Of a DNA stretch of 64,000 nt, positions 52,501 through 61,732 are shown piece by piece; positions within the stretch are counted from its first letter, which is position 1; every line of letters begins with the position of its first letter. The stretch comes from Bolinopsis microptera. Its lineage: Eukaryota > Ctenophora > Tentaculata > Lobata > Bolinopsidae. The position numbers were made by a program, and so were the translations under genes. The stretch spans positions 3,071,730-3,135,729 of the forward strand of contig NC_087079.1 in the NCBI RefSeq assembly GCF_026151205.1, written 5' to 3'. The notes under the pieces were generated by a model. The model did no database searches and had not been told where the DNA came from. It saw only the letters and a program-made list of their open reading frames with translations.

Positions 52501-55500
52501 TGTGCTTCTAGATTCAAAGTTACCCTGACACAGCATGTTAGACGTTAGTGTGCTTCTAGATTCAAAGTTACCCTGACAGAGCATGCTAGTGTGCTTCTAG
52601 ATTCAAAGTTACCCTGACAGAGCATGTTAGTGTGCTTCTAGATTCCCTGACAGAGCATGTTAGTGTGCTTCTAGATTCAAAGTTACCCTGACAGAGCATG
52701 TTAGTGTGCTTCTAGATTCAAAGTTACCCTGACAGAGCATGTTAGTGTGCTTCTAGATTCAAAGTTACCCTGACAGAGCAGGTTAGTGTGCTTCTAGATT
52801 GTATCTTAGAGGTGGTAAATTTGGGTAGACAACACAGAATTGAAAGACGGATAAGCTTGTAAACATTCCTCCTGAACAAATACCTGGGTGAGGTTGAGAC
52901 TGCAGAGTGACTGCAGACCTACCTTAATACAAGTACCGGAGTGACGTGAGGTTGAGACTCCAGACCTACCTTAATACAAATACCTGGGTGAGGTTGAGAC
53001 TCCAGACCTACCTTAATACAAGTACCGGAGTGAGGTTGAGACTCCAGTCCGCACCACCCACACCCGCGCACACTCTGACACTCTCTGCACGTGCGGTACA
53101 TCTCGCACTCGTCACAGTGGGACGATCCACCCCTGAAACAAGTTCCGTGAGATTTAATATTAATTGATAAAATCCCTATTTTATTATACTAGATTCGTCT
53201 TTATTTCGTCTTTATTTCTGAAGCAGACTGATATGGTAGATAAGCTTCCAAAAATCCAAAACTAATAATAATTAATCAATACCCAAATATTAACATATTA
53301 TCTACATTAATTCACAAGATATTGTGTTAAAGCACACAAAAGGACTCAGACTCACGGGGTAACAAATCCGTTGTACCACACGGAGCACTCCCCAAACGGG
53401 TAGAGAGCCACCTGTACGTTTATGGAGAAACACCGTCCCAGCGCCTTGCACCAAACACAGTCGTCCAGCCTGGGGTCACGTGATTATTTAGAGTCACGTG
53501 ATTAGTAAGGGTCACGTGGTTTGTTAGGGTCGCGTGATTAGTTCAAATAATTTAGATATTTGGTGGGTAGAGATTTTATGACACAACTCTAATATACTAT
53601 TATATTGCCAGGCAAACCTTCCGGTTTTTAAAAAGATAGAGATTAATGTTGGTATTGAAACATAATTAAACTGCTATAATCACTGATTAGTACCGAAATA
53701 ACTTTATAACTAGGAATCACTAAGTTACTAAATGTGTCAGGAAAATGAACTGACTCAGTGCAGGAGTAGCAGGAAGACTGTCGAGAGCAGGTATCCGGGC
53801 AGCGGTATCTCGATCTGATCGCTTCCTCGTATCTCCCACGTCTGTGGCATCTGAAGTTAAGCCACTCACAGTTACCGTCCTGAGGGAGGGGTAGTGTCTT
53901 ATCTGGCAAAACTGTGGTTAATTAAAACTGTGGTTAACTAAAACTGTGGTTAACTAAAACTGTGGTGAATTAAAACTGCGAATAACTAAAACTGCAGTTA
54001 AATAAAACTGTGGTAAACTAAAACTATGGTTAACTAAAACTGTGGTTAACTAATTACTAAAACTGTGATTAACTAAAACTGTGGTTTAAAAACTGTGGTA
54101 AACTAAAACTGTGGTTAACTAAAACTGCAGTTAAATAAAACTGTGGCAAACTAAAACTTTGGTTAATTAAAACTGTGGTTAACTAAAACTGTGGTTAACT
54201 AAAACTGTGGTTAAATAAAACTGTGGTTAACTAAAACTGTGGTTAACTAAAACTGCAGTTAAATGAAACTGTGGTAAACTAAAACTGTGGTTAGTTAAAA
54301 CTGTGGTAAACTAAAACTCACTCCAGCACAAGCAGAACAAGTGATACGTTCGTCACACTTGGTACAGGAATCAAAGTCAGTTATCAGGTACCCTGCTCTG
54401 AACTTCTGATTGGTGGAGAAGGTGTGCACTGATCTTAGCTGGCATCTGGGAGGAAGGAGGGTGTTACATGCCACATACCAAAGCTTTCGACTAGTGGGTT
54501 TATAGTATATTATGTACGGATACTTCTAGTTAGAGTAACCAGGGCCAGGGTTTGAGAATTATACCGTATACGTCGAAGTGTCACTAACCGTGCTAAAGAA
54601 GAGTGATGACGTCACTAACCATGATATAGAAGAAAGATGACGTCACTAACCGTGATAAAGAAGAGTGATGACGTCACTAACCGTGATATAGAAGAGTGAT
54701 GACGTCACTAACCGTGATATAGAAGAAAGATGACGTCACTAACCGTGATAAAGAAATAAGAAGAGTGATGACGTCACTAACCGTGATATAGAAGAGTGAT
54801 GACGTCACTAACCGTGATATAGAAGAAAGATGACGTCACTAACCGTGATAAAGAAGAGTGATGACGTCACTAACCGTGATAAAGAAGAGTGATGACGTCA
54901 CTAACCGTGATATAGAAGAGTGATGACGTCACTAACCGTGATAAAGAAGAGTGATGACGTCACTAACCGTGATATAGAAGAGTGATGACGTCACTAACCG
55001 TGATATAGAAGAGTGATGACGTCACTAACCGTAATATAGAAGAGTGATGACGTCACTAACCGTGATATAGAAGAGTTCCAGCCACACAGTTGATCAGTAA
55101 GACACCCCAGACAGGTTCCAAAGTGAGTACAGGAACCGTTCCTGTAGGGCACTAACACGTCCTGATAATGTATACCGTTACTGTGAGATACCTTCAGTTT
55201 TACTGTCATTTAGAGATGGCCACTAGAATTGAACAATAAGAGAGTAAAATCACATCCAGTAAACGAGGTAACGGGGGAAAACAAAGGGTTATCTTGTTAT
55301 TCTGTCCATCACGCAATGACGTTATAAACCGACGGATAACGTCACGTGACCTCCTTATGACGTCACGTGACCTCCTAATGACGTCACATGACAGTGTACC
55401 TCGTTGAGTATCTCCTCGGAGTGGTAGTCAGATCCCCCACCGTCCCACATGATCGTCATGTTACTCCTCTGTTGCTGATCATTAATGTACTGACTTAACA

Positions 55501-55567
55501 CTGCTTTTATGTATACCTGGTGTGAAACAATATTACCATTGTAAGAAGGAGGGGGCGGGGCGGCGAA

Positions 55568-55605
<38 letters not shown>

Positions 55606-58600
55606 GACATAACATTCCTTATGATATTAATCATCTTATTTTCATCATTACATCCCCCCATCATTAATCTGCAGTTTGATTTCAATAGACCATTTTACAT
55701 ACATAACTTTATCATAATACGACCAAACTATTCACTAAAACGACTTGACAAATATAAAGAAATAATAATAAAAGAAATTTTAATCTTAAATATGTAGAAA
55801 GAATAAAAAAGCGACTCGACAATCTTCTCGACAATAATGTCACTAAAAATTCACTAAAAAAGTTCTCACAATTTTGTATCTAGGCAGCGAGTAACGGTTC
55901 TCCTTTTGTATCTTCCGGCTGGCATTCCTGAACACTAACTCTGCGTCACGTGACGTCCTGCCCACGTGCAGATCAACTAAGCCGTCCGTGTACTGGACTC
56001 GTAGATTGTACTGCGGAATTTGGGGGAGGGATAGTTATTAGGCCAATAATTAAATACTTGAACAAACTGTTTGTTTTAATTGTCACATAGGTTTATTGAA
56101 ATATCGTGACAAAAAGTGGCAAAATGTACTACAAGAACTCAAGAACTGTGCGAAGAAAATATCAATGCAGTGATCATAGTTCAAATAATTGACAATCATA
56201 TTCTAGACTAAAAGTGTAAACTGAAGGTTAAAACACTAAAAACCCATTCTACGCAACTAAACTCCAGAGAGATCTCCTCTCTGTGGGGTGGTCACACAAT
56301 GTGATGGCTTTGTTAAGTTGTTAAAGCTTAACAAATCTCAACATAGGTGACATAGGTGGATAAACTGTAAGATATTAGATAAACCTTGTTGGAATATTCC
56401 CTGTGCGTGCTGTTGATGTAGCCCCGGAGGTGTCCGTAGTATCTCTTATCTTCCCCCGTATCTCTTGTATGTGTCTGGTATTGTGAAATAATGGTCACGT
56501 GATCTAATTACTTACTCTCAAATTGGGTCTTATTTAAAAGCCTGAATATCAACCTTAAATCAGCACGTCCTCGCTTATTTTCTTTGTCGCACTCACGCAG
56601 TAGCAATCTCAAACTATTATCAACTTTAAATATTATTGAACTTAGGGAAAAGTAACCAATGTTAAAGATCATTACATGTTTGGAGTAGAGCAGGTCGACA
56701 CGTGCTGACTTGACAATAGACACGTGATCAGGGAGGTCCCAGTTAACCGGGTCCACTACTTTCACCCAGTGTAGTCCTGGAGGCATATCGTCTGTCTGGG
56801 AGGATCTTAATTAGTCAGTTAATTACTAATTAGTCAATAAGGTGATTAGATAATTGGTCAGTAATTAAACCGGGGTTCAGGGGACAGTGTTTACCTGGCA
56901 CTGTATAGGTGAAGTTAGCAGGGTTCCCTCAGGACCCCACCATGGTTCTGGAGATTGTACTCCACAATAGTCGCCACTGTTCCGGGATCTACAGTTTCCG
57001 TCTTGTACACACCTGTTATTATTAGAAAGTGAATATAAATAAAATCTAAAATAAATAATATTAAGGTTTTAATAATTGACGGTCGGAGGGAAAGAAAACG
57101 CAAAGATATCAAATTTAATCCAAATAATGACATAGATAAGGTGACCTTTGGAAAATCTAATTAGTCGCTGCCCCCGCTAATTGTTGCATCATTGACTCTT
57201 ATAGACGCCAACTCCTCACCAGTATAAACAAATAAACAAAATATAAGTATCCTAATAAATCCTGTACGCCGTGATGATATGATAGATTTTAGGAAGTATT
57301 GTGTGATATTAATACCAGTTAGTTATATTTCTACGTAATGGAAGTGGAAAACCGAGTTCCGGTCGGCGGGTCCGATAGGGCGGGTCAGACAGCACCTGGG
57401 GGAGTGACAAATGCACCACCTCAGAGGGAACAGCTGTGAAACACTGGAGCTAGAATTAAGGGCTGTCAAACACAATGATGCTAAATTAACATAATATAAT
57501 GATGATAGATTAACACAGCGTGATAGAGAGGAACAATAACTAGTCAACGGAGTGCGAAGGTAGCAGGTGAGAGGTCTAAAACAACGGACAGGACATTATT
57601 TATAGCTGGGAGCTGGAGCTGGGCAAAGAGAGTTTCTAGTTTGTTCTATCGAAGGACGGTTGGTGGCGGACGACTAAGGAACCTGTTACTCTGGTTGAGT
57701 TCTGGTTGGCCTGGAGAGTTGTCGATAGTTGACATAATGTTATTGGTCACGGCACATTTAAGTTAGGAGTTTCAGCGGGACATAATGCAGGTGTAACTGT
57801 AATTGTAGACAAGCATTGACGGAGTTTCAGCGGGACATAATGCAGGTGTAACTGTAACTGTAGACAAGCATTGACGGCACATTTAAGTTAGGAGTTTCAG
57901 CGGGACATAATGCAGGTGTAACTGTAATTGTAGACAAGCATTGACGGAGTTTCAGCGGGACATAATGCAGGTGTAACTGTAACTGTAGACAAGCATTGAC
58001 GGCACATTTAAGTTAGGAGTTTCAGCGGGACATAATGCAGGTGTAACTGTAATTGTAGACAAGCATTGACGGAGTTTCAGCGGGACATAATGCAGGTGTA
58101 ACTGTAACTGTAGACAAGCATTGACGGCACATTTAAGTTAGGAGTTTCAGCGGGACATGATGCAGGTGTAACTGTAATTGTAGACAAGCATTGACGGAGT
58201 TTCAGCGGGACATGATGCAGGTGTAACTGTAATTGTAGACAAGCATTGACGGCACATTTAAGTTAGGAGTTTCAGCGGGACATGATGCAGGTGTAACTGT
58301 AATTGTAGACAAGCATTGACGGAGTTTCAGCGGGACATGATGCAGGTGTAACTGTAATTGTAGACAAGCATTGACATTTAAATTAGGAGTTTCAGCGGGA
58401 CATGATGCAGGTGTAATTGTAGACAAGCATTGACGGCCGACTTTATTATAGTGTGTCTGAATAAAGTAGGTTTGTACTGATTGTATTTCATATAATAATG
58501 TTAGTTATATCGTCTTAGAACACGTTTATTAATTGTTAGGCCCTGAACGTCAGTGTCTAATAATCGCCACTGTTGGTATCAATTAAGCAGGAATACCCAC

Positions 58601-61252
58601 TGCTAACAAGCCACGTACCACTCACAACCAGCTAGTGCACACTCGGTGCACCTTGTTAGTCTGTAGCACACACTGCACTGGTTCATCTGCTGACGGCATC
58701 TCTTGACTGGTCGGCACTTCTTGCCGCACCGTACGCAGTGCTGTAACGCGTTACACTCGTCATATGCGGCACTGCTTACTTCACCTCCCTGTAGGTAGTA
58801 ATGCGTCAACAATTATAGAATTATACGGTAGCTGTGTTGTGAACTTTACTATAAAATTAAAATGTCTTAAATGAAACTGTTAATTACATCGCATTTAATC
58901 TCATCAGTTCGTCGGACGTAGGACAGATAAATCAAAAATCCTACGTCATAATAGTGCCCAATTAATAGCCGAATAAAGGCAGAATCTAATGGAATTGTAA
59001 CATTCACGTCAGAACGAACCACTGTTTTAAAGTTTTAACACACCTTTTTATCCTTGTTCGGAATGGAAGAGCAATCCTCCCTGGGCGGATAATATAACAG
59101 CACATCGTTCATGGGCTGTCCGTTAAACCCCCCTACAACAACCATACTGTCTCTGTATCTAGCTGCCGCGTGCGCGTATCTCAAGCTGGCTGTCACGTGG
59201 CTCTCGTCTTTGGGGAGCGGGGACACCCAGTCCATGCAACCCAGGTCGAAAACTATAGTGTCCGGGTTAAAACACTGCTCGACATTCTGGTTTTCTTTGT
59301 TGCCACCTGACAAAGGGAAGTTTAGGTTAGAGTTAACGAAATAAATAACGATACAATTAATGAAACAACAATGTCCTCTCGGTGCAATCCATTTGTCAAG
59401 GTTGGTTAAATATTTATTTGGAAATTGGATTATGGATGGAATTAGTACGATGATTTTGGTCCATCGTTTAGAGAAATAGTAAACAGAGTTAGAATTAACC
59501 AGATTCTTAGTTGTCACATTGACTTACCGAATACAACCATAAATCTGCCCAGTTTGACTGCTGTGTGAAAAACAATACCAGGAATTTGGGTAGTGATTTT
59601 AAGCTTCGACCATACCTGCAAGGGGTAATACAGTTATTAATATATCAAGCTATAATCAACAAATGTATTAGAACTTGAAGAAGTTATTTCCAATTTGCTA
59701 TGCCAATTGGTTAAAACACTGTTCCACAGTAGGCTTTACTTTGGGTAAATTGGCAACTGTTATTTTTTTATTTTTTTATTATATCAGGGCATTATCGACA
59801 AATTACACCCGAAGATATTGTTTAAACTACCTAGGAAGGGAGCACCCAATTTTTTCCTCAAAATTAATTTAATCTTTAAAAAAATGAGAACTGCTAATCG
59901 GTAATACGTAAAGCTACTAATCATTGTTCCTGTCACAACCCGTGAATCCATGATAGAGGCTGTAACAATGCAGTCTGAAGCTCCACGATGGTCCGTGCAC
60001 CCTGCTTATCTCCCCATAAACCCTGTAAACCGTCCCAACTAACAAGCTATTCACTAGAACATCCCCTGTCTGTGAAGCTCTCTGCATCCAGAAAGCAGCT
60101 ACTCTTCCTTATATGGGCATCACGTGGCTACGCTTGCCCTACTGCTCCTTGTATCGGGGGTTGTCTGGACACAAGAACCCTTACCAGGCTGATAATAACA
60201 TGCGGGCAGATGTAGACAGGGCTGTTGTCTGGAGATATAGGTAGTATGTCTTCAGTCACACTTGTCAGAACCGCCCCTCAGGAGCTTATTTAATATCAGC
60301 ATCAGACCAAAGGTCAGATCAGTGCTCAGTGGTTTGTTTTTCGAGAGCTCCATTGAGGTATGGAGCCGTTAGTTTTATTTCTCAGTTCTTCTATATGGAC
60401 TGAGTGCGTGGAACTTTTTTGTCTAAAATTTGGAGGTTATTTTCTTTTCGGACACATTTAAATTATATTAGATCAAGGCGAACTAAATAGTTGTTAGGGC
60501 CACGCTTTTTTAACTCGTACGTTTTTATCTGTAGATCTGTGTAGTATTTGTTTAATAAGTTCATGAAAACTTTTGTTATCTATTTCGTTACACGATGTAA
60601 CATTTAAACGGAAGTAGTTTTTTCTCAAGCCCATTGAGAGTCATATTTACTGTCTAAGCGCAGTAACAATAGGTTTTTGAATAATAATATAAGAATTTGT
60701 TTATTCCACGCCAGCAATCATTCGTCGATAATGCCCATTTTACAAGCTTATATAAGTCACCTTGTTCTTTATACTGAAGAGTAAAACATCCGAACTCTTG
60801 TCGTAGCGTACATGAGGTATTGGAACAAAACCTGTGTGAGAAACAAGGTTAGTACTTTAGTAGTAGTGTGAGAAACAGTGTTAGTACTTTAGTAGTATCC
60901 AGCATATCCACCTGTTTGAGAGGGTTAGTACTTTAGTAGTATTCAGCATATCCATATTCCATATCCGGCCCCAATTGTAATGATATCATGGTCCCACCGC
61001 TGTGTTCCGGGTTATCCGACATAAAGTTTACAAATGTTAGCATTGATCATATGCTCTAACAAAATATAAGCTCACCTCCGAACACGACAATACTTCCTGA
61101 GTCCTCATCATACACAGCAGAGTGACCGTACCGTCTTATCTCAGAACACTTGTAGATAGTGGGGGTCACCAGACCCCATACAGGACTCCGGGAGGATAGG
61201 TCCATGGTGTGAAGTGAGCAGGAATAGTGGTCCGTGTCTCCGCCAGTAAGAC
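29508..61252 (-). CDS. MEGF8: MEGF8, all but the N-terminus (33 exons)
   Basis: Single-pass membrane protein with a huge extracellular region; in vertebrates it works with MOSMO and the ubiquitin ligase MGRN1 to lower Smoothened at the surface and is needed for left-right patterning and BMP/Hedgehog control. The exons give 2158 residues in one frame; human MEGF8 has about 2800. Domain order from 61252 down: Kelch block, PSI, linker, PSI repeats, EGFs, laminin EGFs, CUB, EGF, second Kelch block, PSI repeats, EGF/laminin EGF, transmembrane segment, tail. Two Kelch blocks separate it from attractin, which has one. The first exon in the window begins in mid-codon, so CUB1, the first EGFs and the first Kelch blades lie upstream or are missing. 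One intron is about 13.4 kb because of a 44-bp satellite. Confidence 0.93.
31734..32831 (-). CDS. MEGF8: MEGF8 exons 27-30: second PSI repeat block
   Basis: Exons 32744-32831, 32266-32556, 32010-32099, 31734-31837. Cysteine-rich PSI modules: CSRFGCAWCDKPLYSPKPC, CYSCASNSCYWTSAKTC, CTECHGNAQCAWHKDTC, CSWSSALETC and CSVCKEHNQCGWCAN. Phases 2, 2, 2, 1 all agree. They follow the second Kelch propeller, as in vertebrate MEGF8. Confidence 0.87.
33079..35790 (-). CDS. MEGF8: MEGF8 exons 20-26: EGF plus second Kelch propeller
   Basis: Exons 35688-35790, 35310-35484, 34905-35126, 34628-34732, 34353-34484, 33532-33758, 33079-33268. EGF residues CGYGMDCTCVSGHMGPQC and CVESTGVCRCDESSSGISC lead into Kelch blades: GPRMGHSAVVIGGNNLTVYG, MYSDIWQFDTDSLTWTQL, ARYLHSVIVEDNSMCVIGG, RYSEETWYLFGGVTESGASN, YGHSMILHKDRLHVIG, DVGLVYLVGG and LLFLNNKLYLMGGFNGS. 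The donor of 34905-35126 must be gtgggt to keep phase. A small perfect amino-acid repeat GASTGASTGAS sits in the loop of one blade. The acceptor of exon 33532-33758 is duplicated in the adjacent array. Confidence 0.9.
33753..34148 (-). repeat. 43-46-bp array carrying the exon 33532-33758 acceptor
   Basis: About nine units. Read on the gene strand each unit contains ccctctctgtag followed by GTCTAGTGCCCCGTAT, which are the 3' splice site and first 16 exon bases of the Kelch exon, then gtaac or gtata. Two unit lengths alternate because of an insertion of about 3 bp (tattatatac versus tacatac). Confidence 0.92.
36066..36964 (-). CDS. MEGF8: MEGF8 exons 18-19: laminin EGFs and CUB domain
   Basis: Exons 36511-36964 and 36066-36330. 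The first starts GQGICDDCKHMTEGATCQLC, completing the laminin EGF begun in exon 17 (CLCNLHSTCSQ), then CQCNGHHDPARGYCDRNTGQ and CHCTGHTTGFNCELCGQGYY. The rest reads YESVMWYITPPLESVSVVVS, GVLYIWEGLPAHISGAL and RGAVTVLFEGMQSTKFNISY, a CUB domain. Local GC is clearly higher than in neighbouring exons. Confidence 0.9.
37083..50409 (-). repeat. 44-bp satellite, about 300 copies, made of an exon end plus 5' splice site
   Basis: Head-to-tail 44-bp units fill nearly the whole MEGF8 intron between exons 50384-50513 and 36511-36964. On the gene strand each unit is 27 nt identical or nearly so to the end of the upstream exon (TGTAACCTTCACTCTACCTG plus CTCTCAG, coding CNLHSTCSQ), then the donor gttgaat or gtttaat, then attgttttag. 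Recurrent variants are attc/atta, actaaaac/actacaac, aatatt/aacatt and a few ctacc. The actacaac type is commoner near both ends and rare in the middle. One unit near 40777 lacks one base. The exon itself uses TGT TCT CAG where most units have TGC TCT CAG; one nearby unit (about 50125) shares the exon variant. Confidence 0.97.
50384..50925 (-). CDS. MEGF8: MEGF8 exons 16-17: EGF modules
   Basis: Exons 50744-50925 and 50384-50513. The first holds NECALGLHHCHDNAECIDTE and GFTCQCKLGYQDHDGVCE, a calcium-binding type EGF; the second CDTSSTCKHGKCSEYNLCEC and LGYTGPNCDQDCLCNLHSTC, closing one EGF and opening a laminin EGF. The first exon's acceptor (ctctgtcag) and the second exon's donor (CAG|gtttaa) are each the seed of a large tandem array. 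Confidence 0.9.
50918..52800 (-). repeat. 41-bp array carrying the exon 50744-50925 acceptor
   Basis: About 45 units. On the gene strand each unit contains catgctctgtcag followed by GGTAACTTTGA, that is the real 3' splice site plus the first 11 exon bases, then atctagaagcacactaa. Irregular units occur at about 52540 (extra bases) and 52644 (shortened). Single-base variants are scattered. Confidence 0.95.
52900..53050 (-). repeat. Three to four copies of a MEGF8 exon end with its donor
   Basis: The end of exon 53012-53132 (GGAGTCTCAACCTCAC to TTGTATTAAG, then gtaggtct) is repeated two or three more times into the intron, at 42-48 bp spacing. The first extra copy is in frame with the exon and would add VGLESQPHPGICIK if a later donor were used. 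Confidence 0.85.
53012..54445 (-). CDS. MEGF8: MEGF8 exons 12-15: first PSI repeat block
   Basis: Exons 54322-54445, 53755-53879, 53356-53469, 53012-53132. PSI-type cysteines: CTKCDERITCSACAG, CPDTCSRQSSCYSCTE, LDDCVWCKALGRCFS, and CRECQSVRGCGWCGLESQ followed by GTCIK. Phases 0, 2, 2, 0. The donor of 53755-53879 is gtcagt, which is weak. The end of exon 53012-53132 is ambiguous because it is tandemly repeated with its donor. Confidence 0.85.
53915..54318 (-). repeat. 16-bp minisatellite between MEGF8 exons 12 and 13
   Basis: About 23 units of aactaaaactgtggtt with point and length changes. On the gene strand it begins five bases after the exon 12 donor (GGA|gtgagttttagtttacc) and every unit carries an acceptor-like ccacag. 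It fills most of the intron. Confidence 0.92.
54575..55075 (-). repeat. 31-bp array carrying the exon 11 donor and a CRE palindrome
   Basis: About 16 units, some shortened to about 28 bp. On the gene strand each contains CTTCTATATCACG|gttagtgacgtcat, the last exon bases and 5' splice site of MEGF8 exon 55061-55191. Fifteen units keep the perfect 8-mer TGACGTCA, the CREB/ATF consensus. Confidence 0.93.
55061..57012 (-). CDS. MEGF8: MEGF8 exons 6-11: PSI end, inter-propeller linker, PSI
   Basis: Exons 56895-57012, 56676-56795, 56385-56474, 55870-56010, 55400-55516, 55061-55191. Peptides: CVQDGNCRSRNSGDYCGV, GLHWVKVVDPVNWDLPDHVS, DKRYYGHLRGYINSTHREYS, LRVQYTDGLVDLHVGRTSRD, RSNMTIMWDGGGSDYHSEEI and NGSCTHFGTCLGCLTDQLCG. 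This matches the beta-rich linker and PSI that follow the first propeller of MEGF8. Exon 7 ends at gtaatg (56675); reading through gives a long open frame that looks like intron. Exon 11's acceptor (aactgaag) is poor, so its start is less sure. Confidence 0.82.
55568..55604 (+). repeat. 37-base poly-G tract
   Basis: Uninterrupted run of 37 G on the + strand (poly-C in the MEGF8 pre-mRNA), inside the intron between exons 9 and 10 and about 50 bp upstream of the exon 55400-55516 acceptor on the gene strand. Such a run can form stacked G-quadruplexes on the + strand and is also a place where sequencing length is unreliable. Confidence 0.95.
57722..58436 (-). repeat. 55/70-bp alternating (dimeric) minisatellite
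   Basis: Units of ggagtttcagcgggacat(a/g)a to caagcattgac, 55 bp, alternate with a form bearing an extra 15 bp (ggcacatttaagtta), giving a dimer of about 125 bp repeated about five times. Homogenised variants (aactg/aattg, cataatg/catgatg) track the dimer. It lies in the intron between MEGF8 exons 58619-58788 and 56895-57012. Confidence 0.92.
58619..61252 (-). CDS. MEGF8: MEGF8 exons 1-5 in window: first Kelch propeller and PSI start
   Basis: Exons 61076-61252, 60761-60831, 59528-59615, 59044-59306, 58619-58788. Kelch blades: LTGGDTDHYSCSLHTMDLSS, IRRYGHSAVYDEDSGSIVVF, GGFVPIPHVRYDKSSDVLLF, VWSKLKITTQIPGIVFHTAV, LGRFMVVFGGNKENQ, CMDWVSPLP and YAHAAARYRDSMVVVGGFNG. The last exon gives CNALQHCVRCGKKCRPVKRC and CYRLTRCTECALAGCEW, a PSI module completed in exon 6. 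The first exon starts with two bases of a split codon, so at least one more 5' exon exists. Donor of 59044-59306 is gtgtgt. Confidence 0.88.
60835..60945 (-). repeat. Short repeat next to a MEGF8 acceptor
   Basis: Three imperfect copies of ggttagtactttagtagta joined to gtgtgagaaaca. On the gene strand the gtttctcacac part is the polypyrimidine stretch of the exon 60761-60831 acceptor, which is therefore partly duplicated. Confidence 0.7.
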
Positions 61253-61732
61253 CTGTCAAGTGATTAGATTATTATATATTAGCTGATTAGTAATAAATAG
61301 GAGATCGTAAATTTATCGGTAAATTTAAAAAACATACTGAATATTTTGGATTACCGCCCCAAAAAATTTAACAAAGAATGTTAATTGTAACCCGCCCTAT
61401 GATGAATGTAACCCGCCCTATGATGAATGTACTACGGCAGACTTTTCTAAAAATACATTTCGTTATCCGTATATTTGATTACAATTAAACGACTAAAAAC
61501 CTTATGAGACCCGAGAACACTTTTCAGGTGGTCAAAATGAATATTATTCAAGTAATAAAAACAAATTTAAAAATGTTATATGGGTCAATCAATAATATTA
61601 TCATGTGATTATGACTGATTTCAACACATGATAATATTTCAAAAACGTAATTATTAATAAACAATTAATAAGATCGTAGAAAATACTCAAACCAAATTAT
61701 AAATTATTTAATAGTAATCTTAAACCAGGATC
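61253..61732. other. Spacer between MEGF8 exon and pentraxin-like gene
   Basis: AT-rich, with a short direct repeat of gtaacccgccctatgatgaa at 61388-61430. It should contain the promoter of the + strand gene. I find no further MEGF8 exon. Confidence 0.5.

Noticed and set aside
56508-56675. Longer version of MEGF8 exon 7 ending at gtaagt (56515)
   Set aside because: The frame stays open, but it would enter exon 8 in the wrong phase and hit a stop. Ending at gtaatg (56675) keeps phase and gives a normal 200-bp intron.
29508-61252. Attractin (ATRN) instead of MEGF8
   Set aside because: There are two separate Kelch propellers, each followed by several PSI modules, and no C-type lectin domain between them. 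That is the MEGF8 layout.
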